From positions 3,322,394 to 3,386,393 of the forward strand of contig CP036432.1 of the NCBI GenBank assembly GCA_007753675.1: 64,000 nucleotides of DNA. Direction: 5' to 3'. This document shows, piece by piece, positions 8,193 through 17,925 of the stretch (position 1 is its first letter; each line of letters starts with the position of its first letter). The position numbers and the translations under genes are program-made. The notes under the pieces were generated by a model. The model saw only the letters and a program-made list of their open reading frames with translations, was not told the origin of the DNA and searched no databases. Origin of the DNA: Stieleria magnilauensis. Lineage in GTDB: Bacteria; Planctomycetota; Planctomycetia; Pirellulales; Pirellulaceae.

Positions 8193-10730
8193 TCATCCTC
8201 TCGGCTTCAGACCATTGGGTGTGGCCACGGCCGTGGCGGGGTCGTCGGGCCAATGGTGCTTGGCGTAGCGGCGTTTGAGTTCTTTGCGGACTTCGATGTA
8301 CGTCGTCTTCCAAAAGCTTTCTAAATCGTCGGTGATCTGCTGGGGACGGTGATTGGGGCCGAGCAGATGCAATTGCAACGGGACCGACCCGCCGGCGATC
8401 CGCGGCGTCTTTTCCCAGCCATAGATCTCTTGAATGCGAACGGCCAGCGTCGGCGGTTTGCCCGGCGGATAATCCAGCCGGATTCGATTGCCGCTGGGAA
8501 CCAACATCGACTCCGGGGCTTGCTGCTGAAACCATCGCGATTGCTCGTAACTGAGCAGTCCCTTGAGATGATCCAGCCAGGGGGCGCGCGACAGTTCGCT
8601 GAACGAGATTCGGCTGCGACAAAGTTCCTTCAGTACCGTATCAAGCGCTTGATCAACCGTCATCGGCAACGGAGATTCATCACATTGCTCACTCAAAAAT
8701 CGCCACCGCGCCAGAAAACTTTGCAGCGTCTTGTCTTTGCCCGGCAGAATCGAATCGAGCTGCGGCTTCGCATGACGATACAGCAACTCGGTCGTCTGTT
8801 CGTCGCTCTTGCACTGCGCGGTCGATTCGCTGATCAGCAGATCTAAAAAGTACCTGCGGTCCCGCGCGACCACCGCTTTCAAACTGGGGTGGAAAAAACA
8901 TTCTCGTTTGGATTCCATCAGCTCTTCGGGCAACCAAGCTTCCTCCGTCGCCGACGCGAGTCGCACCAGTGATTCTTCGCCCTTTCCATCCACGCTGACG
9001 CAGACAAACAATTCAGCACTGCGAACCGAAGACGATCGGTCGAGCTTGACGCCGCGGCCGCCGACCATCACTCCGGAAGCCGATCCCGGTGCACGACGCT
9101 TGGCCAGCCGATCGGGAAAGGCCGCCAACAGCGACCGAGTGATCGCTTCCTCGGTCGCCACGGAATCGTCCGCGTCGCTTTGATGCGGTGACTCGCGAAG
9201 CGTCTTGACCAGCGTCTGTGCGACGCGTCGAATCTGTTTCGCCCCCGAGGGATGGATGCCTGAATCGGGTGTGCCGCCGACGTGACGCCGTAGCCGCTTC
9301 AACCGCTGGATCAGATCGCTTTGAATACCTTCGTGGTGCGTCTCCGATCCCGACGATCGGTCAAACGGGTCACGCTCGGACAACAGGGCTGCGGCCATCG
9401 CAGCGTCTTCCACGCAGCCAAATTGTTTCGCCGCCAGCATCAGACGTGACAGACGCGGGTGCACCGGCAATCGATTCATTTCATTGCCCAGCGACGTGAC
9501 CGCGAGCGACGCATCGAGCGCGCCCAACTGAACGAGCAGCTTGAACGCTGCGTCGACGGCATGTTCGGTCGGCGGTGTGACCCACGGAAAATCGAACACG
9601 TCGCGTTCGCCCCATGAGGCCAACATCAGCAGCGCCGATGAGAGGTCAGCTTGTGAGACCTCCGCAGCCGTGTGATCGGGGCGGCTGCGATGCAACGCCA
9701 GCGGCCACAACCGAAAGCACACGCCGGGTGCGGTGCGGCCGGCACGGCCGGCGCGCTGGTCGGCGGACGCTTTGGAAATCGGCTGCAGTCGCAAACTGGG
9801 GATGCCGACCGACGTGTCGTATTGCATCACACGAGCCAGCCCGGTGTCGATGACGCACGTGATGTCCGGAATCGTGATCGATGTTTCCGCGACGTTGGTC
9901 GCCAGCACAATCTTGCGTCGTTCCGATGGCGCCAGCACGGCATCCTGATCGCTCGGTGACAGATCACCGTACAGTTTGCAAACCTGGATCGATTCCGTTC
10001 GCGCGATGCCTTGAATCAATTCGGCCGCCCGATGGATCTCGCCGACGCCTGGCAAAAAGGCCAACACATCGCCTTCGCTACTTCGCAGCGCAGCGGGAAC
10101 CCGATCGGCAACGGCCTGGGCGATCGCGTCGCGAGTAGTGGACCGGCGTGAAAGTGATTCGTCATAGCGGATGTCGACCTCAAAGGCACGCCCATGACTT
10201 TCCACCACCACCGCGTCGGGCATCAGCCGTTCGACGGGCTGGGTTTCCAGCGTGGCGCTCATCACCACCAGCCGCAGTTCCGGTCGCAGCGTCGTGCGAA
10301 CGCGATGCAGCATGCCGAGGGCCAAATCGAGTTCTAGCGAGCGCTCGTGGAACTCGTCCAGGATGACGCAGCCGACGTCCTCCAACAGCGGATCATTAGT
10401 CAAACGTCGCAGCAGTATGCCGGTCGTCATCGCGACGACTTTGGTTTGCGACGAGACGTTGCGATCAAAACGAACGTGATAGCCATAGGTGCCGCCGACG
10501 GATTCGCCCGCCAGACGGCTGAGCCGGTGGGCGGCGGCGCGGGCGGCGATCCGGCGCGGTTGCAACAGGATCACTTGCCCGTCGGGCATCCCCTTGCCGG
10601 TGATCAAGGCGGGGGGAACGCCGGTCGTTTTTCCGGCACCGGGCGGGGCACGCAGGATAACGGGGCGTTCGGCAGCGAGCGCCGCAATGACCTCTGCGAG
10701 ACAATCCTGAATGGGTAAACGGGCTGGCAT
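8193..10730 (-). CDS. hrpB: ATP-dependent helicase HrpB
   Basis: 845 residues from the ATG at 10730 (MPARLPIQDCLAEVIAALA); the frame runs on to 10832 but the extra 34 residues look non-coding. Helicase motifs in order are Walker A PPGAGKTT, DEFHERS (DExH box), VMSATLE, ATNVAETSITIPD and DQRAGRAGR. These define a DEAH/RHA-type superfamily 2 helicase. The long C-terminal half, with FLARWRFL and LPSGNRIRLDYPPG-type sequence, matches the HrpB C-terminal domain, and the length is normal for HrpB. The exact cellular role of HrpB is not settled in most bacteria; RNA-related work is assumed from relatives. It is transcribed alone, with the tRNA downstream. Confidence 0.95.
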   Translation of the reverse strand: MPARLPIQDCLAEVIAALAAERPVILRAPPGAGKTTGVPPALITGKGMPDGQVILLQPRRIAARAAAHRLSRLAGESVGGTYGYHVRFDRNVSSQTKVVAMTTGILLRRLTNDPLLEDVGCVILDEFHERSLELDLALGMLHRVRTTLRPELRLVVMSATLETQPVERLMPDAVVVESHGRAFEVDIRYDESLSRRSTTRDAIAQAVADRVPAALRSSEGDVLAFLPGVGEIHRAAELIQGIARTESIQVCKLYGDLSPSDQDAVLAPSERRKIVLATNVAETSITIPDITCVIDTGLARVMQYDTSVGIPSLRLQPISKASADQRAGRAGRTAPGVCFRLWPLALHRSRPDHTAAEVSQADLSSALLMLASWGERDVFDFPWVTPPTEHAVDAAFKLLVQLGALDASLAVTSLGNEMNRLPVHPRLSRLMLAAKQFGCVEDAAMAAALLSERDPFDRSSGSETHHEGIQSDLIQRLKRLRRHVGGTPDSGIHPSGAKQIRRVAQTLVKTLRESPHQSDADDSVATEEAITRSLLAAFPDRLAKRRAPGSASGVMVGGRGVKLDRSSSVRSAELFVCVSVDGKGEESLVRLASATEEAWLPEELMESKRECFFHPSLKAVVARDRRYFLDLLISESTAQCKSDEQTTELLYRHAKPQLDSILPGKDKTLQSFLARWRFLSEQCDESPLPMTVDQALDTVLKELCRSRISFSELSRAPWLDHLKGLLSYEQSRWFQQQAPESMLVPSGNRIRLDYPPGKPPTLAVRIQEIYGWEKTPRIAGGSVPLQLHLLGPNHRPQQITDDLESFWKTTYIEVRKELKRRYAKHHWPDDPATAVATPNGLKPRG

Positions 10731-10826
10731 CACTTTTCCAGGGAGAACAAAACGTACCCGGGGATGATAAGTGATGCGGAGCGTGTGGCTAAGTGCACGT
10801 CGCAGTGGGCGTGGAAAAGAGAAGTG

Positions 10827-10931
10827 GGTCAAAAGATGGGTTGGTCAAAAAATGAAATCCTACCGAACGGAGACTCCACCTTTCTCCATTTTCTCGACCA
10901 CCCCATTTTTTGACCAACCCATTTTTTGACC
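10827..10931. repeat. Long inverted repeat (28-nt arms)
   Basis: Arms at 10827-10854 and 10904-10931 are complementary over 28 nt with one mismatch. Each arm is itself a tandem of GGTCAAAARATG. The spacer is 49 nt. The element occupies the gap between the hrpB start and the stop of the secreted-protein gene upstream of it. The core TTGGTCAAAAGATGGG also occurs at about 55071-55086, so it belongs to a dispersed family. Confidence 0.85.
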
Positions 10932-10942
10932 AACCCATCCAT

Positions 10943-12058
10943 TCACTTCTTGCCGCTGGCTTTGCGTTGTTCCAACAGCATTTGCTCGAGAGACGAGACA
11001 GGTCGCAACGGCGCGTCGTCTTGATCGTCCAGCAACGGCGCGACCGTGCCCTGGTTGCCGGCGCTGAGGGCGATTCGGACGACATCCAAGGTCCCTCCGG
11101 TGAATTGATCGCCGGGAGGGATTTCGAATCGGCCCAAGCCACGGCCTTGAAAGTTGGAATCTTCGATCACGTTAGGGCTTTTGCCGGTGCGATCGATCGC
11201 CACCGATTGAAGCCTCCATTCATGCACCGTCATTTCGTAGCGTGGCACCGGTGCAATCGGCGTGGAGACTTCGCGAGTGATCTGCGATCCGTCGGGGGCA
11301 TAGGTCAGGACGTGACGGACGAGGTCCGCGCCGGCATCGCGTTGAATGACCACCGGCTGACTGGTCCCCGGTGCGATGGGTATCTGTTTGGATTGATCCG
11401 GTGCGACGCGGTCGGTCACCGTCACCCGGACTTCGCGCTGGGCGGTGTTGAGCAGCTTGGCCGTCACCGGCGGGAGCGGTTGTCGCGGAACAACGTTCGA
11501 CTCGATGACGATCGATTGCAGCGGGGGGCGGAAAAAACGACCGGGCCCAACGGCACCTCCTAATCCCCAAGTCCCAAAACTCCCCCAGGGGCCAACGCTG
11601 AGCGTGGTGCCGAAATTCTGCCATCCGTAACCGAACGTCGGATAGCCGTAAGGGTTCAAGAAATACGGAGGAATAAACGCAGGTCCGTGGTGGTGATGAT
11701 GGTGCCCCGGGTGACGTCCGACCGGTCGCACGCTACGCCGCGAGAACACGTAGCGAGGAAAGACGTCGTCCAAGTCGGAAACCAGCAACCGTCCCCGGCC
11801 CGAACGGGGAAACCTGACCACACGGTTGACCGGCGGCAACCAATAACCTGCGTACTGACCGTCAAAGGAATCGAAGGATCGGTCGCGTTGAAACAGGTAC
11901 TGCCGCCCGTCGGCATCATGGACCACCATCTGTCCGGGACGCATGTAAACGTCCCCCGTGATCACGCCCGAGGGTTCGACGAGGTGGTAATCCTGTGCGT
12001 GGCAATGATGCCCAGCCCAACAGGCAGTGATGCATAGAATGGAGAGAAGCAATCGCAT
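10943..12058 (-). CDS. Secreted protein with a natural His tract
   Basis: 371 residues. Residues 1-21 (MRLLLSILCITACWAGHHCH, then A) are a signal peptide. The mature part is rich in Pro, Gly, Arg and aromatic residues, and carries a natural six-histidine tract (HPGHHHHHHGP) at about residues 117-127. A second half of about 190 residues (LQSIVIESNVVPRQPLPP onward) looks like a small beta-rich domain. I do not recognise the family. The His tract suggests metal binding, but that is inference. The start is supported by the signal peptide. The gene stands alone, with repeat elements on both sides. Confidence 0.8.
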   Translation of the reverse strand: MRLLLSILCITACWAGHHCHAQDYHLVEPSGVITGDVYMRPGQMVVHDADGRQYLFQRDRSFDSFDGQYAGYWLPPVNRVVRFPRSGRGRLLVSDLDDVFPRYVFSRRSVRPVGRHPGHHHHHHGPAFIPPYFLNPYGYPTFGYGWQNFGTTLSVGPWGSFGTWGLGGAVGPGRFFRPPLQSIVIESNVVPRQPLPPVTAKLLNTAQREVRVTVTDRVAPDQSKQIPIAPGTSQPVVIQRDAGADLVRHVLTYAPDGSQITREVSTPIAPVPRYEMTVHEWRLQSVAIDRTGKSPNVIEDSNFQGRGLGRFEIPPGDQFTGGTLDVVRIALSAGNQGTVAPLLDDQDDAPLRPVSSLEQMLLEQRKASGKK

Positions 12059-12145
12059 GACGGGCCTCCGTAGGATGAGTCTCCTTCAGTCTAGCGACTT
12101 TTGTGAATCGGGGATAAGGATCGCGACGCAAGGAGGTTTCCGTCT

Positions 12146-12284
12146 TCGCTGCAAAGCAGCAAACCGGGGCGGCTAAAGCCTGCACACCAGCGCATGTTGG
12201 TGTCCAGCCTTCAGGCGCATCCCACTCGCTGCAAAGCAGCGAATGAGGGCGGCTGAAGCCTGCACACCAGCGACTTGCATCACT
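12146..12284. repeat. Compound palindromic repeat, CTGCACACCA family
   Basis: Two tandem half-elements share GCTGCAAAGCAGC followed by GGCGGCTRAAGCCTGCACACCAGCG. Related elements lie at 43986-44081 and 55127-55232. The right end overlaps the stop region of the SGNH hydrolase gene (12280-12284). Confidence 0.8.
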
Positions 12285-13269
12285 TCTTGAGAATTTGGTC
12301 GCCGTAGAGATCGACGAGGGCGTCGCTGACAAACTCGGCGATCGCCCCGCTGCCTCGGGGATTGCTATGAATCCCGTCGTCGCTCAGCTGCGCGTCTTTG
12401 AACCACATCCCCGGCGGCGCCGCCGGACTCATCAAGACGACGTGCCGCAGCCAGCGATCGTCGATCAACTGCAGGTCGAATTCGTAAGCCAGCTCACGCT
12501 CCAGGCTGGCGTAGGGATCGATCATGAACCCGCGCGGGATTTCCATCAGGACGGGTTCACAATCGTTGGCACGGCAAAGCTGGATCATTTTCATCAAATT
12601 GGCCTTCGTGCTCGCTCGAGAGTGCCATCTCAGGAAATCGTGACCGCCGAGTTCAATGATGACGGCTTGTGGGTGATGCACCATCGATCGTTCCAAGATT
12701 CCGATCGCCGGGCCGGTCGCGATCCCGGACGCGCCTAAATTGATCACCGGGACGCGTATCCGTTGTTCCAACTGGCCGGGATAGCCGCGATCGGGAATCA
12801 TCCCCTGAGTCAAACTGTCGCCGATGCAGACGATCGGGCGTCCGGGGTGGAATGCCAATTCATGATCACAGGTTGCACTGCGTCGGTATTCCACCCACAT
12901 CCATGCCCACATCAACACCAACAGCGCGACAGGACTGGTCTGAAGCAGTCCCCTGGCAGGCGTCGACTGTGACCGCAGCCGGAATCGCCAAATGCCCAGC
13001 ATCACCATCGAGAGTGCCAACAGCAGCATCGCCGGAGTACGCGGGACGAGACGAATGGCGAGGATCAGCGTGCAGGCGAACAGGGGCCAATACCCGGGCG
13101 ATCCCCTGTAGACCACGACGGCGTGCCAAAGGATCCAACAGGCGATCATCCAGGGCAGCCAGTGCGGAAAACAGAGCAAACTGGCAGCAATCGCCAAGCA
13201 AATCCCGATTGTTCGAAAGATTCGGTGAAAGATGCCGGTTGTTGCCTGTGATGTCACTTCGTCGGGCAT
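12280..13269 (-). CDS. Membrane-anchored SGNH/GDSL hydrolase
   Basis: 329 residues from the ATG at 13269 (MPDEVTSQATTG); the upstream extension to 13386 overlaps the divergent gene and looks non-coding. About five hydrophobic segments occupy the first 130 residues. An SGNH hydrolase domain follows with block I IVCIGDSLTQG (nucleophile Ser), block II NLGASG and block V DDGIHSN (catalytic Asp/His). Block III reads ELGGHDFLR, so the usual Asn of GxND is replaced by His. SGNH enzymes hydrolyse esters of lipids, sugars or acyl carriers. With a membrane N-terminus this one likely acts on an envelope or acylated substrate; the substrate is unknown. Confidence 0.85.
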   Translation of the reverse strand: MPDEVTSQATTGIFHRIFRTIGICLAIAASLLCFPHWLPWMIACWILWHAVVVYRGSPGYWPLFACTLILAIRLVPRTPAMLLLALSMVMLGIWRFRLRSQSTPARGLLQTSPVALLVLMWAWMWVEYRRSATCDHELAFHPGRPIVCIGDSLTQGMIPDRGYPGQLEQRIRVPVINLGASGIATGPAIGILERSMVHHPQAVIIELGGHDFLRWHSRASTKANLMKMIQLCRANDCEPVLMEIPRGFMIDPYASLERELAYEFDLQLIDDRWLRHVVLMSPAAPPGMWFKDAQLSDDGIHSNPRGSGAIAEFVSDALVDLYGDQILKK

Positions 13270-13380
13270 AAAATGGTGGTTCCCGCCATGGGATGTGTCG
13301 CAGCGTCCCGAGTATTGTAACCTTCCGATCGATCTCGCCTCGCCTCCCAAGACCTTCGGCTGTTTGGCCGAACTCGCCCC

Positions 13381-16300
13381 ATGCATCGTTTTCAGATCGC
13401 CGCCCTTCGCGTTCTTGCTGCCAGTGTCTTCGCCGCCCTTGGCTTCGTGTCAGCCACGGTTTCCCGCGCCGCGGACCGCCCGATTCGGTTCAATCGCGAC
13501 GTCCGCTCGATCCTGAGTGACAAGTGTTTTGCCTGTCACGGCCCGGATGCTCAAACGGTCGAGGGAGGATTGCGACTCGATCTGCCCGACGAAGCCACCG
13601 ATGCATCGACCGGAGCGATCGTTCCGGGGTCGCCGGATGAGAGCGAAGTGATTCGGCGAATTTTTTCGACCGATGACGACGAGGTGATGCCGCCACCGTC
13701 ATCGCACAAGAGTCTGACCGATGCCGAGCGTGACGTGCTGGTCCGCTGGATCGCCGAGGGTGCGCCCTACGAAGCCCATTGGGCTTATGAACCGATGCAC
13801 CGGATCGAATCGGAGGGACAGGTTGCGCCGAGCAATGCGACTCAGTTGATCGATCACAAGATTGCGGCACGACTGGCCGACGAAGGCGTCGAGCCGACCG
13901 GGCAAGCCGACCGGGTCACGTTGATCCGTCGCCTGTCGTTCGATTTGACGGGCATGCCGCCGACGGCTGAAGAAGTCCAGGCGTTCGTCAACGATGAATC
14001 AACCGATGCCTATGCGGATCTGGTCGACCGGCTGTTGAATTCACCTCGCTTCGGCGAACGGATGGCGATCTATTGGTTGGATCTGGTGCGTTACGCCGAC
14101 ACCGTCGGATACCACGGCGACCAAAATGTGTCGCAATCGCCTTATCGTGATTACGTGATCAACGCCTTCAACGACAACATGCCGTATGACCGTTTCGTCC
14201 GCGAACAACTCGCCGGTGACCTGCTTCCCGAGGCGACACTCGATCAACAAGTGGCTTCGGGATACAACCGGCTGAACCAAACGACCGAAGAAGGTGGATC
14301 GCAGGCGAAAGAGTATTTGGCGATCTACTTTGCCGACCGCGTTCGAAACGTTTCGCAAGTCTTCATGGGCGCGACGATGGGCTGTGCCCAATGCCACGAC
14401 CACAAGTACGACCCCTACACGACACGCGACTTCTACTCGCTGGGAGCATTTTTCGCCGACCTGGACGAACGCGGCGTCTATGGGGCGCGGAGCCGACCAC
14501 CGATGATCCGCGTCCCCGGTGAAAGGCTGCAGACAGAACTGGCGGAGATGGATCGCCAAATCGGTGCACTCCGAGCAGAAATCGAACCGCTGCGGCAATC
14601 GCTGATCGCGGCCCAGGACCAATGGGAAGCCGACGTGATCGACCGGATCGATGACCAGCAAGAAATTGAAACGATTTGGATCGACGATGCGCTTTCAATG
14701 GAGGCCAATCAGAGCGGCGAATGGCGTTTTGTGGCCCAGGATGACGCGCCGGTTCATCGCGGTGCGACGTCGCGAAAACAGCAGAGTGAGGGTCTGACGC
14801 AACACCTGTTCGACGACGCCAAGCAGCCCTTTGGCGTCACAAAAGACGCTCGATTTTTCTGTTGGGTCTATCTGGATCCCAAAGACCCGCCGGCGGCGAT
14901 CATGTTGCAGTTCAACGACGGCGATTGGACGCACCGCAAAGTCTGGGGCAGCGATGACATCACGTATGGTCGACAGAAGGAGAGCTATGCGGGCTATCGG
15001 CGTGGCGGAGTGCTTCCCGCGACCGGCCAATGGGTGCGGCTGGAAGCGACCGCCGAGGAAGTCGGACTGGCTGCAGGGGCCAAGGTCAAAGGGATGGCGT
15101 TCACCCAATTCGGCGGGCTGGTTCACTGGGACGATTGCGGCGTGATCACCGCCGGCGGTATCCCGAGCGACGTCGCCGAAGCGTTACGCGTGGACCAAGA
15201 CAAGCGGTCGGATCAACAGCGTCGGGCGATCACCGATTACTACGTGGCGGAGTCCGAGGCGATGGTGTCGCTGCAAAACCAGATTCGGGAACTGGAAACC
15301 CGTCGCAAGACAAAGTACGAAACGGCTCCCGAAACCGTCGTCTCGCGGAGCGTTACCCCGCGAACGATCCGCGTCTTGCCGCGCGGCAACTGGATGGACG
15401 ATTCCGGCGACGTCGTCAGCCCGGCGATCCCGGCGTTTTTGGGAACATTGGACACTGGCGATGCGCGACCGACGCGGCTTGATTTGGCCAACTGGCTGTG
15501 CCGCGAGGACAACCCACTGACCGCCCGAACGATGGTCAACCGCTTGTGGAGCCTGTTGTTTGGACGGGGGATCTGTGCCAGCGTCGATGACTTTGGCGGC
15601 CAAGGGACCTATCCGTCGTATCCGGATCTGTTGGATGCCTTGGCGATCGATTTCATCCAGTCGGGCTGGGACGTCAAACATGTGATGCGTTCGATCGCGA
15701 TGAGCCAAGCGTATCGGCGTTCCTCAACGCCGACGACGGAACTTGCACAACGCGATCCCTACAACGATCTGTTTGCCCGTCAGGGGCGTTTCACCGTGGA
15801 CGCGGAAGTGGTCCGTGACGGGGCGCTCACGATCAGCGGCCTGTTGGTCGAAACCATCGGCGGGCCGAGCGTCCGACCGTACCAACCGGCCGGCTATTAC
15901 GCACAACTGAACTTTCCACGCCGCACGTACGTCGCCGACGAAGGCTCGAACCAATACCGTCGCGGACTGTACACGCACTGGCAACGCACGTTCCTGCACC
16001 CGATGCTCAAAGCCTTTGACGCGCCCAGTCGGGAAGAGTGCACGGCCAAGCGGGCACGGTCCAACACGCCGCTGCAGGCATTGGTATTGCTCAACGACCC
16101 GACCTTCGTCGAAGCGGCGCGCGTGTATGCCGAACGCATCATGCGTGAAGGCGGCCAAGACGTCGACCAACGACTGCAATGGGCCTACCAGAATGCCGTC
16201 TCACGCCCCGTGTCTGCACAGATCGCTGATCCGTTGCGCGCCGTGTTCCAAAATCACCTGGAACATTACCAGTCCAACCTCGACGAAGCGGGGAAATTGA

Positions 16301-16413
16301 TCGCCCACGGCGAAGCACCGGTGCCCAGCGATCTGGATGTGGCTGAATTGGCCGCCTGGACGAGTGTTGCCCGCGTGATCTTGAATCTTCACGAAACCAT
16401 TACGCGCTACTGA
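13381..16413 (+). CDS. DUF1549/DUF1553 planctomycete c-type cytochrome protein
   Basis: 1010 residues. The signal peptide (about 1-31, ending SRAA) is followed by a planctomycete cytochrome c domain (PSCyt1) with the haem motif CFACHG at 49-54. DUF1549 (PSCyt2) spans about 150-360 and carries a second CxxCH-type motif, CAQCHDHKYDP, at about 335. A variable insert of about 300 residues follows and looks like a beta-sandwich. DUF1553 (PSD1) spans about 690-950 and includes NTPLQALVLLNDPTFVEAA. Such proteins are abundant in Planctomycetes and are usually followed by a DUF1501 gene, as here (7-nt gap). They are thought to take part in exported redox or polysaccharide-degradation systems; the exact reaction is not known. 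Confidence 0.95.
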   Translation: MHRFQIAALRVLAASVFAALGFVSATVSRAADRPIRFNRDVRSILSDKCFACHGPDAQTVEGGLRLDLPDEATDASTGAIVPGSPDESEVIRRIFSTDDDEVMPPPSSHKSLTDAERDVLVRWIAEGAPYEAHWAYEPMHRIESEGQVAPSNATQLIDHKIAARLADEGVEPTGQADRVTLIRRLSFDLTGMPPTAEEVQAFVNDESTDAYADLVDRLLNSPRFGERMAIYWLDLVRYADTVGYHGDQNVSQSPYRDYVINAFNDNMPYDRFVREQLAGDLLPEATLDQQVASGYNRLNQTTEEGGSQAKEYLAIYFADRVRNVSQVFMGATMGCAQCHDHKYDPYTTRDFYSLGAFFADLDERGVYGARSRPPMIRVPGERLQTELAEMDRQIGALRAEIEPLRQSLIAAQDQWEADVIDRIDDQQEIETIWIDDALSMEANQSGEWRFVAQDDAPVHRGATSRKQQSEGLTQHLFDDAKQPFGVTKDARFFCWVYLDPKDPPAAIMLQFNDGDWTHRKVWGSDDITYGRQKESYAGYRRGGVLPATGQWVRLEATAEEVGLAAGAKVKGMAFTQFGGLVHWDDCGVITAGGIPSDVAEALRVDQDKRSDQQRRAITDYYVAESEAMVSLQNQIRELETRRKTKYETAPETVVSRSVTPRTIRVLPRGNWMDDSGDVVSPAIPAFLGTLDTGDARPTRLDLANWLCREDNPLTARTMVNRLWSLLFGRGICASVDDFGGQGTYPSYPDLLDALAIDFIQSGWDVKHVMRSIAMSQAYRRSSTPTTELAQRDPYNDLFARQGRFTVDAEVVRDGALTISGLLVETIGGPSVRPYQPAGYYAQLNFPRRTYVADEGSNQYRRGLYTHWQRTFLHPMLKAFDAPSREECTAKRARSNTPLQALVLLNDPTFVEAARVYAERIMREGGQDVDQRLQWAYQNAVSRPVSAQIADPLRAVFQNHLEHYQSNLDEAGKLIAHGEAPVPSDLDVAELAAWTSVARVILNLHETITRY

Positions 16414-16420
16414 GACCGCG

Positions 16421-17866
16421 ATGAATCCTGAATTCCATTCTCTCCACCAGCGACTCGCACGGCGGACGTTTCTGCGCCGCACCGGAATCGGTTCGGTCGC
16501 GTTGGCATCGTTGCTGAAATCCGATTTGGCGGGTGCGGTTTCGTCGTCTGCGGCGCCGTCCGGAGTGAGCGCATTCGAAGGCGTTCTGGCCCGCCCGCAC
16601 CACGCGCCGCGGATCAAACGCGTGATCCATCTGTGCATGGCCGGCGGGCCCAGCCATTTGGAAACGTTCGACTACAAACCGGTGCTGGCGGAGATGGACG
16701 GCAAACCGATGCCGGAGTCGATCACTGCGGGCCAGCCGATCGCGCAGCTACAGGGCAAAGAACTGAAGGTGATGGGCCCGCAGCACAAGTTCATCGCCCG
16801 CGGCGAAAGCGGGCTGATGATTTCTGACGTGTTCAAACACATCAGCGGCTTGGCCGACGAGATGTGCGTCGTCAAATCGATGCACACCGAACAGATCAAC
16901 CACGATCCGGCGCACACGTTTTTTAATACCGGGACAGCGATCAGTGGGCGCCCCTCGATGGGGTCGTGGGTGCTGTACGGACTGGGGAGCGAAACGGAGG
17001 ATCTGCCGGGGTTCATCGTGCTGACCAGTGAAGGCGGAGGGCAGAGTCAGCCGATCAGTTCACGGCAGTGGCACTCGGGTTTTTTGCCCAGTCGTTACCA
17101 AGGTGTCCAGATGCACGCCAGCGGAAACCCGGTCCACTACGTCGGCAATCCGGAGGGCGTCGGCCGCGACCAACAGCGGGACATTGTCGACGCGGTTTCG
17201 CGGATCAATCAGATTCGAAACCAGGAGCTCAACGACCCCGAAATCGCGACGCGCTTGGCCGGTTATGAAATGGCGTTCCGGATGCAGGCGTCGGTGCCCG
17301 AGTTGACCGACATGTCCGGCGAGACGCAGCAAGTCATCGACCAATACGGCTGCACACCGGGTGACGGCTCGTTCGCCAGCAATTGTTTGCTCGCCCGCCG
17401 ATTGGCCGAGCGCGGGGTGCGATTCATTCAGCTTTATCATCGCGGCTGGGACCACCACGGAGGCGTCAAGGCGGGGGTGGCCAAGACGGCGGAGCTGGTG
17501 GACCAAGGCACCGCGGCGCTCGTTCGGGATCTGAAACAGCGCGGCATGTTGGACGAGACGTTGATCGTGTGGGGCGGTGAATTCGGCCGCACCCCGATGG
17601 CCCAAGGCAGCGGACGCGACCACCACATCAAAGGGTTTTCGATGTGGCTGGCCGGCGGCGGCATTCGCGCCGGAACCAGCTACGGGGCGACCGATGAATT
17701 CGGCTACAACGCGGTGGAAGACAAAGTCCACGTGCGTGATTTCCACGCCACGATGTTGCATTTATTGGGCATCGATCACAAGCGGTTGACCTTCAAGTTC
17801 CAAGGCCTGGATTTTCGCCTGACCGGCGTGGAAGAAGCCCACGTGGTGCGAGAGTTGTTGGCGTAA
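16421..17866 (+). CDS. DUF1501 protein with Tat-like signal
   Basis: 481 residues, partner of the preceding DUF1549/1553 gene and probably co-transcribed. The N-terminus carries a twin-arginine-like signal (ARRTFLRRTGIGSVALASLL). The DUF1501 domain is related to sulfatases and alkaline phosphatases. Visible hallmarks are LCMAGGPSHLETFDYKP near residue 70, DPAHTFFNTG, WDHHGGV, and WGGEFGRTPMAQGSGRDHH near the C-terminus. The His/Asp-rich motifs suggest a metal-dependent hydrolase outside the cytoplasm. The substrate is unknown; a sulfated or esterified polymer is a common guess for the family. Confidence 0.95.
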   Translation: MNPEFHSLHQRLARRTFLRRTGIGSVALASLLKSDLAGAVSSSAAPSGVSAFEGVLARPHHAPRIKRVIHLCMAGGPSHLETFDYKPVLAEMDGKPMPESITAGQPIAQLQGKELKVMGPQHKFIARGESGLMISDVFKHISGLADEMCVVKSMHTEQINHDPAHTFFNTGTAISGRPSMGSWVLYGLGSETEDLPGFIVLTSEGGGQSQPISSRQWHSGFLPSRYQGVQMHASGNPVHYVGNPEGVGRDQQRDIVDAVSRINQIRNQELNDPEIATRLAGYEMAFRMQASVPELTDMSGETQQVIDQYGCTPGDGSFASNCLLARRLAERGVRFIQLYHRGWDHHGGVKAGVAKTAELVDQGTAALVRDLKQRGMLDETLIVWGGEFGRTPMAQGSGRDHHIKGFSMWLAGGGIRAGTSYGATDEFGYNAVEDKVHVRDFHATMLHLLGIDHKRLTFKFQGLDFRLTGVEEAHVVRELLA

Positions 17867-17897
17867 GCTCAATGCCGCTGATTTTTGCACTGAAGGT

Positions 17898-17925
17898 GTT
17901 AGCGGAACGACGCGAGCCGTCCGGT
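17898..17925 (+). repeat. Single arm of the GCGCGAGCC repeat family
   Basis: GTTAGCGGAACGACGCGAGC followed by CGTCCGGT matches the arms of the inverted repeat at 4681-4759. No full second arm is visible. It lies between converging genes. Confidence 0.65.
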
